A stretch of 64,000 bases of DNA from Dicaeum eximium. Its lineage: Eukaryota; Chordata; Aves; Passeriformes; Dicaeidae. The DNA is taken from NCBI GenBank assembly GCA_013396995.1, contig VWZP01005263.1:167744-231743 (forward strand), written 5' to 3'. The notes beneath the pieces were generated by a model. The model made no database searches. It was not told where the DNA came from and worked only from the letters and a program-made list of their open reading frames with translations. The first letter of the stretch is position 1; every line of letters starts with the position of its first letter. Positions 1 to 14,037 of the stretch are shown here, piece by piece. The translations under genes and the position numbers were made by a program.

Positions 1-3000
1 CTGTGCTCATTTTTCCTTGTAGCTACTATATGTAATGGGATATAAAACAGAAGGAATTTTCAAAAAACCAAGCTGCATTTATCCATACATAAAAAAGGAA
101 ATACTGTTGAGGTGACCATGTGTGTCAGTACATCACTTTATTTCCACACCACCTGCTGCAATTAAAAATGAAATCACCAAGCAGCAAGTACAGTAACTTC
201 ATCAACCAGCTGATATTATAATTAATGACTATATAGAGTCTCTATTATTGTGTACTTCCAAGGCATCAAGTGGAAAGCTGTCGTAGTGCTTTAAATAATG
301 AAAAAGTTTCAGGCCTTGATAAATGGCTCAGTTGGATGCAGTTTAGGAAGTTGAGAGCATATGCTTCTGTCATTAGAAACTAAGGACCCTCGTTACCCTT
401 GCTATAACTCTTCAGATTCATCTGAAACTCTTTGATCCCCTCGTGTACTTACACTGTGTTTAAAATGCAGAAGTGTAGAAAAATATGGTGCGCGTGAGAA
501 ATGCAGTGAGGAGGGAGAAAGATTAAATAAAGCTACTGTTCATTAACGTCTTTGTTTCAAACCTGTTGGAAAAGAGAGCATTAGGCTGAACTCACATCTC
601 TTTTGAAATGAGAGTAAGCAAACATTTTTCTTTGATTCCTTTGAGATTTTTTCTTTTAAGAAACAATTGAAATCCAATAAAGAAATGAGCTTCAGAGCAT
701 GCTTATGAAGATATTTAAGTGACTTAATAGAGGAATGACAGCAAGGGTATTTGTTCTTGAAGTCTGTGCTTCAGCTCTGTGCTGTTGTGCAATAAGGGGT
801 GTTAAAAGTAAAGCAGTGAAGCAGAAATTTTGGGTATTACTGGTGAGGCAGGTTTAAGAAACATCAACTTTTAACAGGGAGGCTATTGGTAAATTCACTT
901 CCTGAACAGTATAGTCTCATTGTTAAATATCACCATTTTAACTGAGAACTGCCAGCTACTTTTCAGCTTCTATTTATTTTTCTTCTCTCTCTGAAACTTT
1001 CGTATAATGTATTTGCCTCTGAGGATATTTCATAGCTGAAATGTTTTGCTTGGCAGAGCGTGTTACAGATAGAGAAAATTGTCTAATCCCTGACTCTCAT
1101 GGTTGTCGCTCTGCTTTGTTTCATGTATTGAAGCAGTTTGCCACAACCATTTCTCAAACATTTTATAAAGGAATTAAGTGTCTTTTAAGGTATTGAATTA
1201 AGATAACAAAACATATATATGAATATATATATATGAATGTATAGGTAACAGAAGAAATAAAGATTTCTTTCTCTCTCTCGTATGAATATGTGAGATAAAT
1301 GAGTGCTGTTTTTTCTCTTTTATGTCATTATTTAGAGCCCATTAATTAAACTCTACATTTCCTGAGCATCCAAAATTGTGCCTTGGCACTATGTGCAAGC
1401 ATATCACAGGAGAATGTTTTAGTCCAAGAATTTCTCAGTGGCTAAAATGTGTGTTTGACAACCTGGAGCTAAATTAAAGACTGAAATTGAAATACTGGTG
1501 AATGGATGGAAACAGATGTGAAAATTCTACTTATGCAAGGAAGGAGTCATGTTCACCCTCTGATGTGTGGAAACTCTCATGCTGGCATAACAGCAGCAGC
1601 CTGTGCTGCCAGTGATTCCCTGGGATTCTTTGTGTTTGAGAGCTCTCCCTGCCTTGGGTCTGTTTGTTTGAACAAAAAGGACACAGACTATTTTAGTGTT
1701 CAGCTCAGAACATTCCCCAGCACTGTGCAGTTGGTAAGGCTGGTGCAGTGGATCCATCTCCATTCATTCCAAAAGGGAATTGCTTGTGTGAAGTGGGAAT
1801 TTGTGATAAGTGCTGAATTTTAACCGGGATATTTGGACTTGGGTATAATGATCTTATATCACTACAGCATCTTGGCAAATTAGATTAAACCTGAAGGACA
1901 CAGGACCTGATCCATCCTTAAATTCATGATGTGTGAAAGTTGCACTTCAGACAAGCGTTAGGCTAATTGCTTCCTTAGCTTTAATAAGTTATAAACAGAG
2001 ATATTTATCTCAGTGTGCTAAGTGGCAAGTAGGTTGAGAAGAGAGAGAGCAAAGACATTCATAGATGTAGGTTTTCGCATATATTGAAAATATTATCAGA
2101 TTTTGCTACTAGGTGCCTGGCTTTTCAGATATTTCGGGACATTTATGCCCTTATGCTAGTAATTAAATAAATTATTTATCCATTGTACACAGGCTTGAAT
2201 TACTGTATGATTAGCTTGGGCACTTAAACGTGTAAGAACACTTGAAAGCAAAATCCAAGCATAGGTATTCCATAGCACATCTTAGAATCTAAATATTGCT
2301 CTTAGTCTAATCGAAGCAGCAAGAGTAGTCACAGCAGTTGATGGACTATTTTTCAAATTGATTTCAAAAATGTATTTAAGGGGATGATCTTCTACTCTAG
2401 ATTACCTATTGATTTTTAATATGAAAAGCTCATTATATAAGCAGTAACTGCATATAAAAACCTAGCAAACCTTTGCATAAATCCTTTAATTGAATTTCCA
2501 GAGCCTGTGGTTCTACTTTTTTTTTTAATTAAATCTATTTCTTTTTTTAAGTGTTACTGTGTAATTTGCATGCTGTGAAGTGGCCCTGTCCCAGATAAAG
2601 TGCCATTGATCCTTATTAAACCTCACCTCTGGGCTTGCTCAAAACTAACTGGAAAAATTAAAGTGTTCATGCTGCAATGCACTTATTGCTTGTGTGATAG
2701 GATTATGGAAAAAAAAAAGAATAACATTAATTTCCAAGAGAGAATTTATAATGCAAGATTTTATTTTTTTCAATTTGATAATTAATAGCAAAATCATACC
2801 CTAAATATAAATTGTATTTCAGTCTGCAAACTGCAGTAGTAATTAGGAAAGATAATGTATACCTGATATAAACCCATGATGTTTTATATGGACACTCCTT
2901 TGGTATATTAATTTGTTTAAGTATTCAAAATGATTATGGATTCAACCCAGCTTAAATACAGATTTGAGGAAAAAAAAAAAGAAACCGATGTAGTACCTTA

Positions 3001-4014
3001 CATTAGTAACTGTTTCTATTTTCTTTCTTGAGCTTGAAATGTGAAAAATGAGTCTGCAAATATTCATGCTAACACTTTTTATATTAGAATTATCACGATG
3101 AAGAAAAGTATATGAGTTGATGAGTTGTAATACTATTTTCATTTTTTAAAAAATACCTACCATTTTTAATATGAAAAGCAATAAAATCTGCAAAAGAAAT
3201 ATTCATAATCAATAAGAATACAAGGTATGGAATATATTAACAGAGTTATAAAAATGTTTGCAATGTGACTCAAAATGAAAAATACAGCAGGTTATGTGTG
3301 GTTTAAAGTGTAATCAATTTTGGTGTTGTGTATGAGGATATAAATGATAAACACAAGTAGTAGCATTTTTAGTAAAGGGTGTTGCAAAAAAGTACTGTAT
3401 TTATGGTCCATTCCATTCTTTTATAGATCATTAATGGAGAAAACAAACACGGCGTATCCATCTTTTCAGACAGTTTAAAATTCCATTAAATGGTATTTTA
3501 AATGGAGATTTGGAGCTCATTTCACATTGTGCTCTCTACAAACACAGCTGTACCGAAAGCACTGAGTGCAGCCTGGTTTCCAGCAGGAGCTGGTGCCACA
3601 GGAGTTACAGTCAGGAGTGGTCTGGATTTGGGGGGAGGCTGGTGGGTTTTTTCCACTTTCAGCAAGGAGAGCTGCTAAATCCCTTCTGTCCAAGGCAGTG
3701 GTGGATTGCACATTGTGCTTCTGTGGCTCAACGTGCAGCTACCTTGGAATTGCCAGTTGTAGCCCAACCTCGTTGCCCAATGACAGCATTTCCCATCTAC
3801 AGAGGAATTAGTGCAACTTCATTTTTGCTCCTTTCCTGGTTAATGCAGAACAGTTTAAGTGCAGTGTTCTCACTGATCTGAACCTTACCAAACTGTGTTG
3901 CATTAATTAGTTTTGCGAATGCGGTAACTATTTGTTCTAGAGCTCTGATGAACTTTACGTAAGCACTAATTATTTCTAAATCAGCCGCCCAGTCTCACTT
4001 CTTACACCTGCTAG
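1..4014. other. AT-rich non-coding DNA, no gene seen
   Basis: Unique-looking AT-rich sequence with many stop codons in all frames. It holds a short AT-rich microsatellite near 1212-1240 and scattered short A or T runs. Frames of 105 codons (1506-1823, +) and 123 codons (3510-3881, +) are open, but neither translation resembles a family I know. In the second stretch at least three frames are open together, as expected by chance in a locally GC-richer patch. No exon, RNA gene or promoter can be supported. Confidence 0.7.
1212..1240. repeat. AT-rich microsatellite
   Basis: Alternating AT dinucleotides interrupted twice by GA steps form a short imperfect AT repeat. This is simple sequence of a kind common in vertebrate DNA. 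I infer no function. Confidence 0.75.
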
Positions 4015-4214
4015 GATCACAGAATCACAGATTTGTTTGGCTTGGAGAAAACCTCCAAGATTGAGTCCAACTTTTGACCAAACACCACCTCATGCTACTG
4101 AGTGCCATTTTCAGTTGTTCCTTGGACACCTCCAGGGATGGGGATCCCACCACCTCCCTGGACAGCCCCTGTCAATCTGAACAACCCTTTCAGTGAAGAA
4201 ATTATTCCTGAAAA
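4015..4214 (-). mobile_element. CR1 LINE 3' fragment (truncated)
   Basis: The left edge begins with a tandem of the type tcacagaatcacag, the reverse complement of the ATTCTRTG repeat that ends avian CR1 elements. The following text matches my recollection of the CR1 3' region read in reverse: accTCCAAgattgagTCCAActtt, the 'CACCTCCCTGGACAGCCC' stretch, and a 'TCCTGAAAA'-like end. The element therefore lies on the minus strand with its 3' end near 4015, and it is heavily 5'-truncated, as is usual for CR1. It has no coding capacity left. Identification is from remembered family features, not an alignment. Confidence 0.85.
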
Positions 4215-5427
4215 TGTTAGCAATGACATGGAATAAGTGGTGATTTACTCTTTTCAGTACCTCATTTGTGCCTTTGAGAACACTGTCCTTGTTTCCCCTG
4301 TGAATTCCATTGGTTAAGCCTTGAACTCTTACTGTGCTCCATATCAGAACTATCTTATGGCCACTGGAGCTCTTTGCTGCTGCTGGGATCAGTCTGGACC
4401 CTGCTCATTTCTCTGCAGTGCTGTGGCTCTTGCACTAAAGGGTGGTCATGGGGCGTAGCTCCTGACAGCAGTCTGCTGGCTCCTTCACTGCCAGGGCAGC
4501 ATCATCTTCAGCTTTGGGAAATTCTTGTGTTCCATTCCCTCCACCAACAGGAAAATGTGTGTTTGCACCGAATTTTCATGTTAGTTTGTAAGATCAGTGT
4601 GAATGACTTGTTCATCACTATTTGTGATGGTATTTCTGATTATTTGTCCTCCTCTCAGTGGCCCAGCAGTTTTCTGATGGATTATTTCTCAGGACAGTTA
4701 TTCCATGTCCCGTATTGCACCTTGAAACGTGATTCTGCTTTACGTTACGTACATCACAAGCGTTCTGAAATCATGTCTGAGGAGAGCGGTTTTAAAATTC
4801 ATTCCTTGCTGTTTGTCAGTGGATTTGTTGTAGTTTCCTCATGGTCTTTAGTGGAGGAAGTAAGTGACAGTGATCAGTGAAGGTGGACAGTAAGATTTAT
4901 AATGTATTTGTGCTAGCTGATTGCCAACAGAACTGGCCTTTCCCAGCGGTGCTGTACGCGTACTTGGAAAATCAATAGGGATTAGCCTATGACCCCCTTC
5001 ACATACTTATACTGTGGTCTGCATTGCTTACCAATATTTCATCTGTTTCACTTAAATGCTGGTACTTACTCAATAATGTGTGGCTGTTCTTGCAAGCTAC
5101 TAATTAATTTTTAAAATGCAGTATCACTTGAAACGGAGATAAAGCACACCTTTAGCATCAGAGGGAGAGCAGGGCAGCGGATTTGTGAATTTGCACTTGG
5201 TACCTTTTAATTAAAAATCCTGCTTTGAAAGATTAAAGTTATAGATTCAGATTTTAAAAAGTATTAAATCAAGTACAGAAACCTATTCATGGTGGTTACC
5301 AACAAGCTAAATTGTCATGTTTGACCAGGTACCTGTTTGTTTAATTTTTTGCCTGGATTTGCTGCTTGTGGGAGTTCGTTTGGTTTTGGTTTGTTTTTTT
5401 TTTTCCTTAAAAATACTTGTTTTCAAG

Positions 5428-5467
5428 TTTTTTTTTGTTTTGTTTTGTTTGTTTGTTTGTTTTGTTT
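5428..5467. repeat. Poly-T / (GTTT)n simple repeat
   Basis: A run of T passes into alternating GTTTT and GTTT units. It gives a spurious hydrophobic Phe/Val/Leu-rich reading frame on the plus strand (5317-5511) that should not be taken as a gene. It may be the remnant of an A-rich tail or plain simple sequence. Confidence 0.8.
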
Positions 5468-7439
5468 CCCTTGTAAATTTTAGGGGAAAAATATTGTACT
5501 TTTATAAATAAATATATTTCATTAATATTGAGCCTAGGGCATAGTCTTGCCAGTGTGTTCATAGGGTACATAAACCATTTTGCATTTAAAATACTAATGT
5601 GTTGAAAAGCTGAACAGATGTATCAGGTACTGTTTTTCCTTTGACTAGTTTAAAGAAAAAAAACAATTAATTTATCTTGCAAAAGTATAAAAATCGTTTG
5701 ATATACAGTGTCAAATTCTTACTTGAATTTCTACTGTGCCAAAATCCAAAGATAATGGCCTAAAGCAATTATTTTTGATGAGATTGTTCTCCCAATAGCA
5801 GGGTTTTAAAAATTCACTGTTTCTTATGCAAGTGTTCCTATTCCCTAGAGTTACTTAGAGTTTCCTATTGATCTCATAGCTGGTATTTGAATTGGTCGAT
5901 GTACTCTGTAACTTGTTTAAGATACCCTACCTGAACTATTAGTTTAAATAATATATTCATAAATTGATTAATCATTACAGTAAGAGTTATTAGCTGCATT
6001 TTTATATGTGAGCTCTCCACAAATGACTCCTGCTATAATAATCATGCATATATAAACAGAGATTCAGGTCTAAATTGCAGTACTCCTTATAATAATTATA
6101 TTGCTAGTAATAGTATATTTCTGCAAGGACTCAACCTTTTGCTGTGCGGGCAGCAAAACTCTGTGTGTTTATTTAATGTGCATAAAGTAATTGTAGATAT
6201 TGATGTGTTTGTAAGGCATGTTATGGGAAATGAGAGGGAAGAAGGAAGAGAAGCTGTGGCTTTTGTTGGCAGAGCGGGTGGTTCTAAGGTTTGATGTGTG
6301 TTTGGGTGTGATCAGGTGCTGAGGGAGCTGAGCCAAGGCTGCAGGAAGATTTTGGGATGCAGGGTTGGAGGCACTGCACGGCCTGGGAGGGGCTGGGGGG
6401 GCTGGACAGGCTGTGAGAGCTGCCTGAAATCATGGTCTGCATCTTGTGGTTCGCCATCACCCTTTGACAACAGGACTAAAAAGAGACAGAGGAACTACCT
6501 AGCCCATAGACATTAATTAAAAAATGCACTTTGAGGGATGCAGCTGCCTTTTAGTGATTGCAGGAGAGTTTGATGTGTGTGCCTTCATTTCGTAACACCT
6601 TGCTTCTGAAAGGTCTGTGTTGGTGTCAGAATCCATCCAGCACATAAACTTGCTGTAAAAGGGGGGGAGTTGTTAAATTTGGAGCTTCAGTTATGAGTAA
6701 GGATTAAAGTGTTTGCAGGTTATTTTATTGTATATATTTTAATGTGGATAATAGGAATGTGATGCAATAATGCAAAGTGCAACGGCTGTAACTTGCATAG
6801 CAAAGATTTTAGCCTCACACAGGGCTCAGTGTGAACCTTTGTCTACCACAGTGGGCATGGGCCACATCCAGAGCTTTGTGTTTTTTTAGAAAAAGAAATA
6901 TCCTCCAAAGAAGGCTTGTATGTGCAGAGAGAACTAGGAAAATCTATTTAATCTAAAGTGTCAGACCTCACTTTCTGAGCAGCTCTCTAGTTTACTCTGC
7001 TGAGTGGTGCAGAGTCCCAACAGCTTTAAACAATGCTCAGTTTGATTTACTCCTAAATTCTATCAACAAATGTGAACACAGAATACACATACTTGCAGTC
7101 TCACAATCATGCACATATTATCAAATTAATGGCGTCTTTTAGTTAATAATCTGAGTGTAGTGTGGAAAATCACCCAGCTCACATTTCAGCTTATTTCCTG
7201 CATAAACTATTGTCATGAGCCTTAGACTCTTGCATTTTGCAAGTGAATAACTAGAGGAGCTTTTTCATATTTTAGTTTGAAAGCCATTTTGTTTCACCAC
7301 ATGCTTTTTCCGCTTCATAAATTCTACTTTAAAACATCCAACAACCTGCTAAATTAATATATACTGTGTTCTTTCTTTAATGGGTAGGGGAACTTGTCTC
7401 ACAGCAGTGCATTTGTTCAGCTCTGTTTTGAGAAAGCTC

Positions 7440-7730
7440 TGCCTGCCGTGTGAAGGACATCTGCTCACAAATGAATGATTGTGCTTTTGATTCGGAGCAG
7501 CACCTTCACTTTAAATGCTGGCTGCAGATGAAAGGAACAGATTGCTGTGGTACCACTTTTGTGAGGATTCCTCCACCCAGCGTGTGGCTTCATACATTAT
7601 TGAGAGCAAATCCACTTTATGCTACCACTCCTCGCTGCATTTATTTTGCAAACCTTATCCAGAACGCCAGCAAGGATCGCTTTTTCTACAAAGGAATAAC
7701 GGCCAGTTAGGAAGATTAAGCAGATAAATT
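7440..7730. other. Candidate conserved non-coding block
   Basis: Compared with its neighbours this stretch has higher sequence complexity, few homopolymers and several CpGs. Two plus-strand frames stay open across much of it (86 codons from 7450 and 70 codons from 7515). Neither peptide is recognised, and the two frames overlap. A conserved non-coding element is a plausible reading, but this is inference from texture only. Cross-species alignment is needed. Confidence 0.25.
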
Positions 7731-10700
7731 ATTTACAGTGTTTAATTATCATTGTACAGGTTTATTAAACTTCATGGTTACCTGGAAACCTAAGCAGGTG
7801 CTGGAAAAAAGTCCAATAAAGTTAAATGAAAAATGTTTTGTGTAAAATGAAATCCTTTTATGTGTGCCATATTCATATAAATGTCCCAGTTTTTTTGGTT
7901 GAGTGCCAAGGTTGACTTGCACTTAATGTTGTGATTATTATTATTTTTTTTCATAATCCAGTCCTAGCTCAAGGCTTCTTATGATAGAAAAGACCACAGA
8001 ACTCTCTGCTGGGCTGAGCAGCAGTCTGTTGTACTACTGGATGTCCTAGATGATAAACAGATGTACAAGGTATGCTTGGGAAATCTCAGAAGATTCCCTT
8101 TTTCTGGTGTTAAGGACAGCTGAATTTTGTAGGGGAAAAACCCCCACAATACAGTTTGGATTTTTCTTTAGTGTTTATACTGAATAATAAATTTATTATG
8201 TTGTTTCTTCACATAAATTGGCCTAGTTGATATTTATTTAATCATTGAATTGAGGATTTAAATTTCTTTATTTTATTTTTAAAAAAAATTTGCAGCAGAA
8301 GCGTTGTCCTCCAGGAACAGCTTCCACATCTCTGCGTGCTGCTCACTAATATAAACTAATGAGCTCCATTAAAGATCTGCCCACACAGTTGCAAAGAACC
8401 ACCTATTAATCTGTCATCTTTGAATACTCTGAGAAAATTAAGACCACCAAGCAACCATGAATTCAAAAATGAAAAAGGCAGTACCAAACCTATTATAGTC
8501 CAAAGATGAGTGCCAAATAGGTAGAAAATGACTGGTGACTAAATCCCACAGCGAAGTAACCAGAAGCAAGGCAGGGTAAATGTGGGCTGAAGTCCTTGCT
8601 CCTTGGTCCAGGGAGCTCTGATGTGGGGGGATACCAGAGATCTGCATTTTTGAAACTGCAGTTCGATTAAGATCTCAATTATTAGCAAAATAATTTTGCC
8701 AAAAAGTGTGCATTTTAATACAAGGTCCATTTGGTTACACTTTAGATTATGATACAGAGAATTCTTAGGCTATTTATGGAGAAGATATTTTCTCCTGTGA
8801 TGTTACAGTTTTCTTGGTACATCATTTCTTGATTTCTTAGGAAGCTGTTGATCAGCTAAATACCCAAAGGGTTGCATTCCGTGGCAGTAACAACCTGGGT
8901 TAATTCTAGATGAGTTACTTCACGTGGAAAACAGTCAAGAATGTTCAGATTTACCTGGTAGAATAATTTTGGGTTTAACCCACAATGTGACAAATGTATC
9001 ATATAAATTAACATCCATGACTTTCATTGTTTTGATTAAATTTGTTTTATGCCACAATAGCAAGTTTCTCACGCCTGAGTGTAGCAATCAGGATTTTGGT
9101 ATGAGCATTCACATCTGCTTGTTTGAAATTGCTTTATTGGACTTTCTCTATTATCATTTCAAACATCTAAAATATAGCATGGCATTTTAAAAAGTCAGAG
9201 GTTTTCTGCTGGTTCTTTTTTAATAGTTTCATTTTTATAAAATAAATATCCATAGCTAGCAGAAGTATGCGGTACTTGATCCCTTTTTCCTAAATTGTCC
9301 TATTGTTTGGAAGATGAAGGAAGGGAAGAGGCAGATTGGGGGCAGATTTCTGTGTATATCTTGGGGGTGGAATAAGATTTGGAGGGTTTTTGGATTTTTT
9401 TGGGTTTTCCTGCCATCAAGCCACTTTTTGTATATATGGCTGAATTCACTGGGGCCATTTCTGGAGAGGGAAGCTCATCAGCTGCACCAGTGGGGCTGCA
9501 GTGGCTGTTGCTTTATGGCTGCTGCAGTTACCTTACATATCAATAATTAGCAAGCTCTCTGCTGAGGGGGGTGTCATGTTGTTGTTGAGAATAAAGAGTT
9601 TGTAATACTTGGGGCTATAGTTAGTTGGTACTAATTTTTGTATTCCACTGGGTGAGCTTTGACAAAGACCTGTCATTTCCCAAATAAGCCATTCTTTTAA
9701 GAGAACATCTGTTGAAAGAGGCAATTTAACATCTCCTTAAAATCTAGGGCATAATTAACACTATAAGGATACAAATATTAGTTTTCTAGAAGCTATTTCT
9801 TTTGTGCTTTATCTTGATGTTCAGTAACCTTTTCAAGGTGGTTTTTTTTTCCTCCTTTATCGCCATTTGCAATTCATACGAAATTCTACATTTAGTGCTA
9901 ACAACTGAAATAAACCTGTAAAAATACTAACTATAGCCCCCTGATGTTAATTGAAAAAGAGGGAAAGTCCTGCAGGAGGGTGGCATGGGTGTCTTCAGTG
10001 ACAGCAGGTTAAAGATTTGGACATCTGTGTTTGTGAAGAGCTCTTTGGATCTCAGTATCGAGCCATTTTTAAGCAGTGTTGTATGTTAAAGTTATTAAAA
10101 TCAATTGAAAAAATTCTGAAGTTTCTACAAAGTAAATTGGAGTAAACACGTGGTGTATGCCATCTCAGTAAACCTGATGGAAAAAATGATTATAAGTTTT
10201 GGATTTAATCGTCTGCTGTAGCAGCATGTATCTCTAAAGAACTTGGTGTGAACACTTCAGCAGCTTTCCTAGTCACAGGAAGCAGCAGTTGCCTGCCTCT
10301 TTATTTGCTAAGAAAGTGGAAAAAAAGGCAAAATGTGAAATTAACCCCTTTTATAAGCTGAAGCTGATAAAATACTATATTAGGCTTTGAGCCATTATCC
10401 TTAATGCTGGCTTTTAGCTATGTCTATGCCTTCCTTAATTGTATGAAATACAGTGAGATTTTTGCAGCAGGAAAAGAAGTCTTCATTAATGCTCTTGCTA
10501 AATAAAAATGGCAAGTACTGCTGGGTTAAAACAGGAAAATATATCCACACTTTGGGTCTGCCTGTATTTAAGAATATGGAATATGAATAATGAGTAATTT
10601 ATGCCTATTTAAACATTGTTCTGTATGTCAGCCTGTTTTTACTAAGCCTCCTTTTGGGACCTCACTGTCTTTACTGATTATTAAAATTTAACTTTTTCTT

Positions 10701-11586
10701 ACATTATTTGATAATACCTGACCACATGGCTGAAGCAAACCATTGCCTCTGAGGAGACAGCGATGAAAATGGTGCAGTCTCAAATCCTGTATGTTTAATT
10801 AAAATGGCTACTACACAGAGAAGCAGTATTCCCACACTGGAATTCCTGTTATTCATTACCCCTTACTTCTTTCTGGAAAATTGCAAATTTATTCTTTATA
10901 GAGCTCTGGCATAAAAGCTGTCTGTTGCACTAATGTGGAAAATGTTTTCCTATTACACTGTTTCCATGCAAATAACAAATTAATGCAGCTTGTAGAAGAA
11001 TCTAATCACTGTAGTTCAACATTCAGGGGAGCAAAAAATGATCATACTTGTCTTCACTCTTCCAAGAATGACACCAGATTTCAGTTTTTTAATGCATGGC
11101 CTATTTAGCTCATTAGTTTTAATATACAGGTTTAAAAGTCTTTCCTTGAGCAATAGCTTCAAAACAAGATGTTAAGCTCCCCAAGTCTGTAATCTCATCT
11201 GAAGATGTGGGTTTGGCCTTGCAGTTATCCTGCTATTTTATGCCCAGTCTTTACACATCAATTTTGTGTTGTGTTGTATTATGTCTTCGAGAGATTTAAT
11301 TTATGCAGTGGGTCATTACAGCTTTCATTTGCCCATACACAGGGACCCTGGGGACAAGAATGCATTAAAATCCACTGCCCCCAACCCTTTTGGTGATTAG
11401 AAGTCTTAACTGTGCTGCTGAACCACCTTAATTTAAAAAAATGGGTAAGGTTACCAAACTTGTTTCATGCCATATCAAAAATCAGCAACTTCTTAAGACA
11501 TCTTTAACTGCTGGCAGTCTTACCTCTGCTGAATTTGGCTTCCACTCTGTTTACACCTTCAACATGTTTTTAGAAATATCTGCAGT

Positions 11587-11639
11587 CACTTGGTCTGACT
11601 TCATTTATTCAGTATCACTTGGTCTGACTGCATTTATTC
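11587..11639. repeat. 29-bp tandem duplication
   Basis: The word beginning cacttggtctgact and running through catttattc occurs at 11587 and again at 11616, with one T-to-G difference. This is a period of 29 bp and about two copies. It looks like a simple local duplication, recent given the near identity. Confidence 0.85.
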
Positions 11640-14016
11640 TCTGGCCTTTTTGTTGGTCCACTGTAGACCCTTGCCTGGCCTTTGCCATGGTTTGTGTAGC
11701 CTGTTCCATGCTGCTGTCCCTTTATGCACTTCTTTTAGGTTCCAAAATGATTTACAGTTTAAAAAGTTATGGTGATCTGTTGAGTGAGAACACAGCAGCT
11801 GCCCTCCCACAGTGTTTTTTATTAGTTCTGCCTTGAAACACATTCAAAAACATAAAACAGAGAAGCAAAGAAGAAGGCTCTTCCATGGAGGACCTGATGC
11901 AAAAAGATCCAAAAATGGGTCTGAATGATTTTTGATTGGTTTTTGTCAAGAAGGGGAAAATGATTTGAATGTAATTTTTTAAAAAAATGTGGAACCTTTT
12001 CAAATTCTGGCTTGAATTGAAAGAAAGTTAGGTGTCATGCTTCATTCTCCCACATGAAATTTATTTCTGTTTCTTGGTCAGAATTTAGTGTCAAAGGAGT
12101 GTGATCTTGTTGGTCTTAACAGGCCTAACTCTTAGTGAGATTGTGGATGCACAGCTCCTTTTATGTAGTGATAATAATTTGAAAAAACTGACTTCCAAAG
12201 TCTAAACAGTAACAATTCTTTATAAATGCTAAGTGAAATAATGAATATAAATCTTCTCTAGTGTTGTGTTTGCTTCTTTCACTGAAGAAAAAACCAAACA
12301 ACACAAAAGCTGAAAGATAAACTAATTTAAAATGCATCAAGTTACATGTTGAAACTTGATTGGTTGGGGGGCTGTTTCCAATCTTGTGTTTTGTATATTT
12401 TGTGACAGCTGTTCTGGGAAATCTGTGACATGGAATTTGTGCAAGAACCAAAAATGCCATTTTTTTTTGTTAAGAACTCATATTGCACACTTAACCACAC
12501 AGTTATTAGATTTTTACTATATGTAACACTTTAACAGCTCATTGGCTGATAAATGAAAAGGAATTCAAAGCTGGGTGGAATACAGAGAAGCACTCATGGA
12601 ATACAGAAAAACTGGTCATAGTTTCTGATTTCTTAAGTCAGAGATTATATTGTCAGATTTTATGAAATAGTCAAAAATGATGCTGTTAAACCCTCATCTG
12701 CTGAGTCTTTCTCCTTTTATATTTGCAACAGACAGTTCAGACTTGGCAAGGATTTGTCCAAAACAAAATGCTAATTAAGATTTTTCACTCTGCTAACAAG
12801 ATGAAGTTTAATAGGTTCTTCAGGCAAAAAGGATAGGTTCTGTCCTAATGCATTATATTTCTGAACTTGCAATTTATTCAGTAATTAACTTTTCTTGATG
12901 ACAATGAAAATACTAGCCTTGCATGCAAAATTCATTTTTGTCTTTGCTAAATGTACAAAACACGTGTGAGTACATTGTACAAGAGATTGGATGAGTGAAA
13001 CTCCCAAAAACTTGAGGGAACATAATATTTGAAGCTGTTCCATTATTAACTCTATCAAATTATATATAGCTGAAGTTAAAACCAGAATCAGTAAGTGATT
13101 TGTAACATGTATTTCAACATCCAGAAATTAATTAAAATTTCAGTGCTGATCTGTAAAAAAATAGAGTTTATTAGTAATAAAAGCATTTGCAACATCTTCA
13201 AGGCACAGCACAAATATGAACTTGGTTTTGCTGTGTAATATGTATGGGTGTGTAAAACGATGTATAGGTGAGTTATCTATCATAGACCAATTTTAAAAGA
13301 TTTTTGAGCTTTTTATGCCTTGGGGAGTGGCTTAAACAACGTTATTGTTCTTGGCTATTGGTAACTGCAGTGGCTTCCAAATGGGAATACAGCCCTGTGT
13401 GTGGAACTCTGAGAGCCTGAATCAGATCCCTGTAACAGCAGTAGTGCCCCATTTCAGGAAATTCCCCATATGACATTAGATTCCATATTCCTGGCATATT
13501 TATACTAAAATAAAACTAATTGAAAGAATATGTTGCCCAAACCATGTTCACATTTGAAGTTCTGTTATTTCAGTTGTTAAGGGGTGTACATCCCAAGAGA
13601 ATTTAAAATCGTCCTGAGAATCTTTGTTTATTCTTCGTGGCTCAAGCTAATGCTTTATTTAAGAAACTGCAGGATACCCGCAGCAAATATCCGATGGACA
13701 GTCAGATTCACAATCTGATTTTTAAGCCATTAGATCAGCTTGTGCCAATATTTTATTGGCAAAAAAAACCACTTAAAGGTTACCTTCATACAGCTATTCT
13801 TTCACATATTTGATTTGCAGGATTCACCTTAAAAAATTCCAGGCAGGCACCATGTATTTTAAATAAAATAACTGACTTGTTGATTGTTGTTCTGATGTAA
13901 TGCCTCTGTAGGGAGCTGGCAGTCAACTTGGACTTTTGTCTGTGTGTTTATTATCAGGTCATATGAATGAAATAAATATTTCAATCTCTGTATCATCTTC
14001 CAGCAATTAAAAAAAT

Positions 14017-14037
14017 TACCTCCATGTGAGGTAATTG
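14017..14037. repeat. Small perfect hairpin
   Basis: Arms attacctc and gaggtaat are exact reverse complements separated by a loop of about five bases (catgt). It is too short for a microRNA precursor. No function is inferred. Confidence 0.6.

Larger units (their letters stand above)
4215..9999. other. AT-rich non-coding DNA, no gene seen
   Basis: Mostly AT-rich sequence. It includes a T-rich, TTTG-repeat stretch around 5428-5467, a small GC-richer patch at about 6300-6430 and a more complex, conserved-looking block at about 7440-7730. The longest frames are 168 codons (4374-4880, +) and 88 codons (8924-9190, +). Their translations are low in recognisable motifs and show no family resemblance. 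I see no exon with both splice sites and a credible peptide. Confidence 0.65.

Noticed and set aside
4374..4880. 168-codon plus-strand frame just after a CR1 fragment
   Set aside because: It is not CR1 ORF2 (the CR1 copy is on the other strand and only its 3' end is present), and the peptide is unrecognised.
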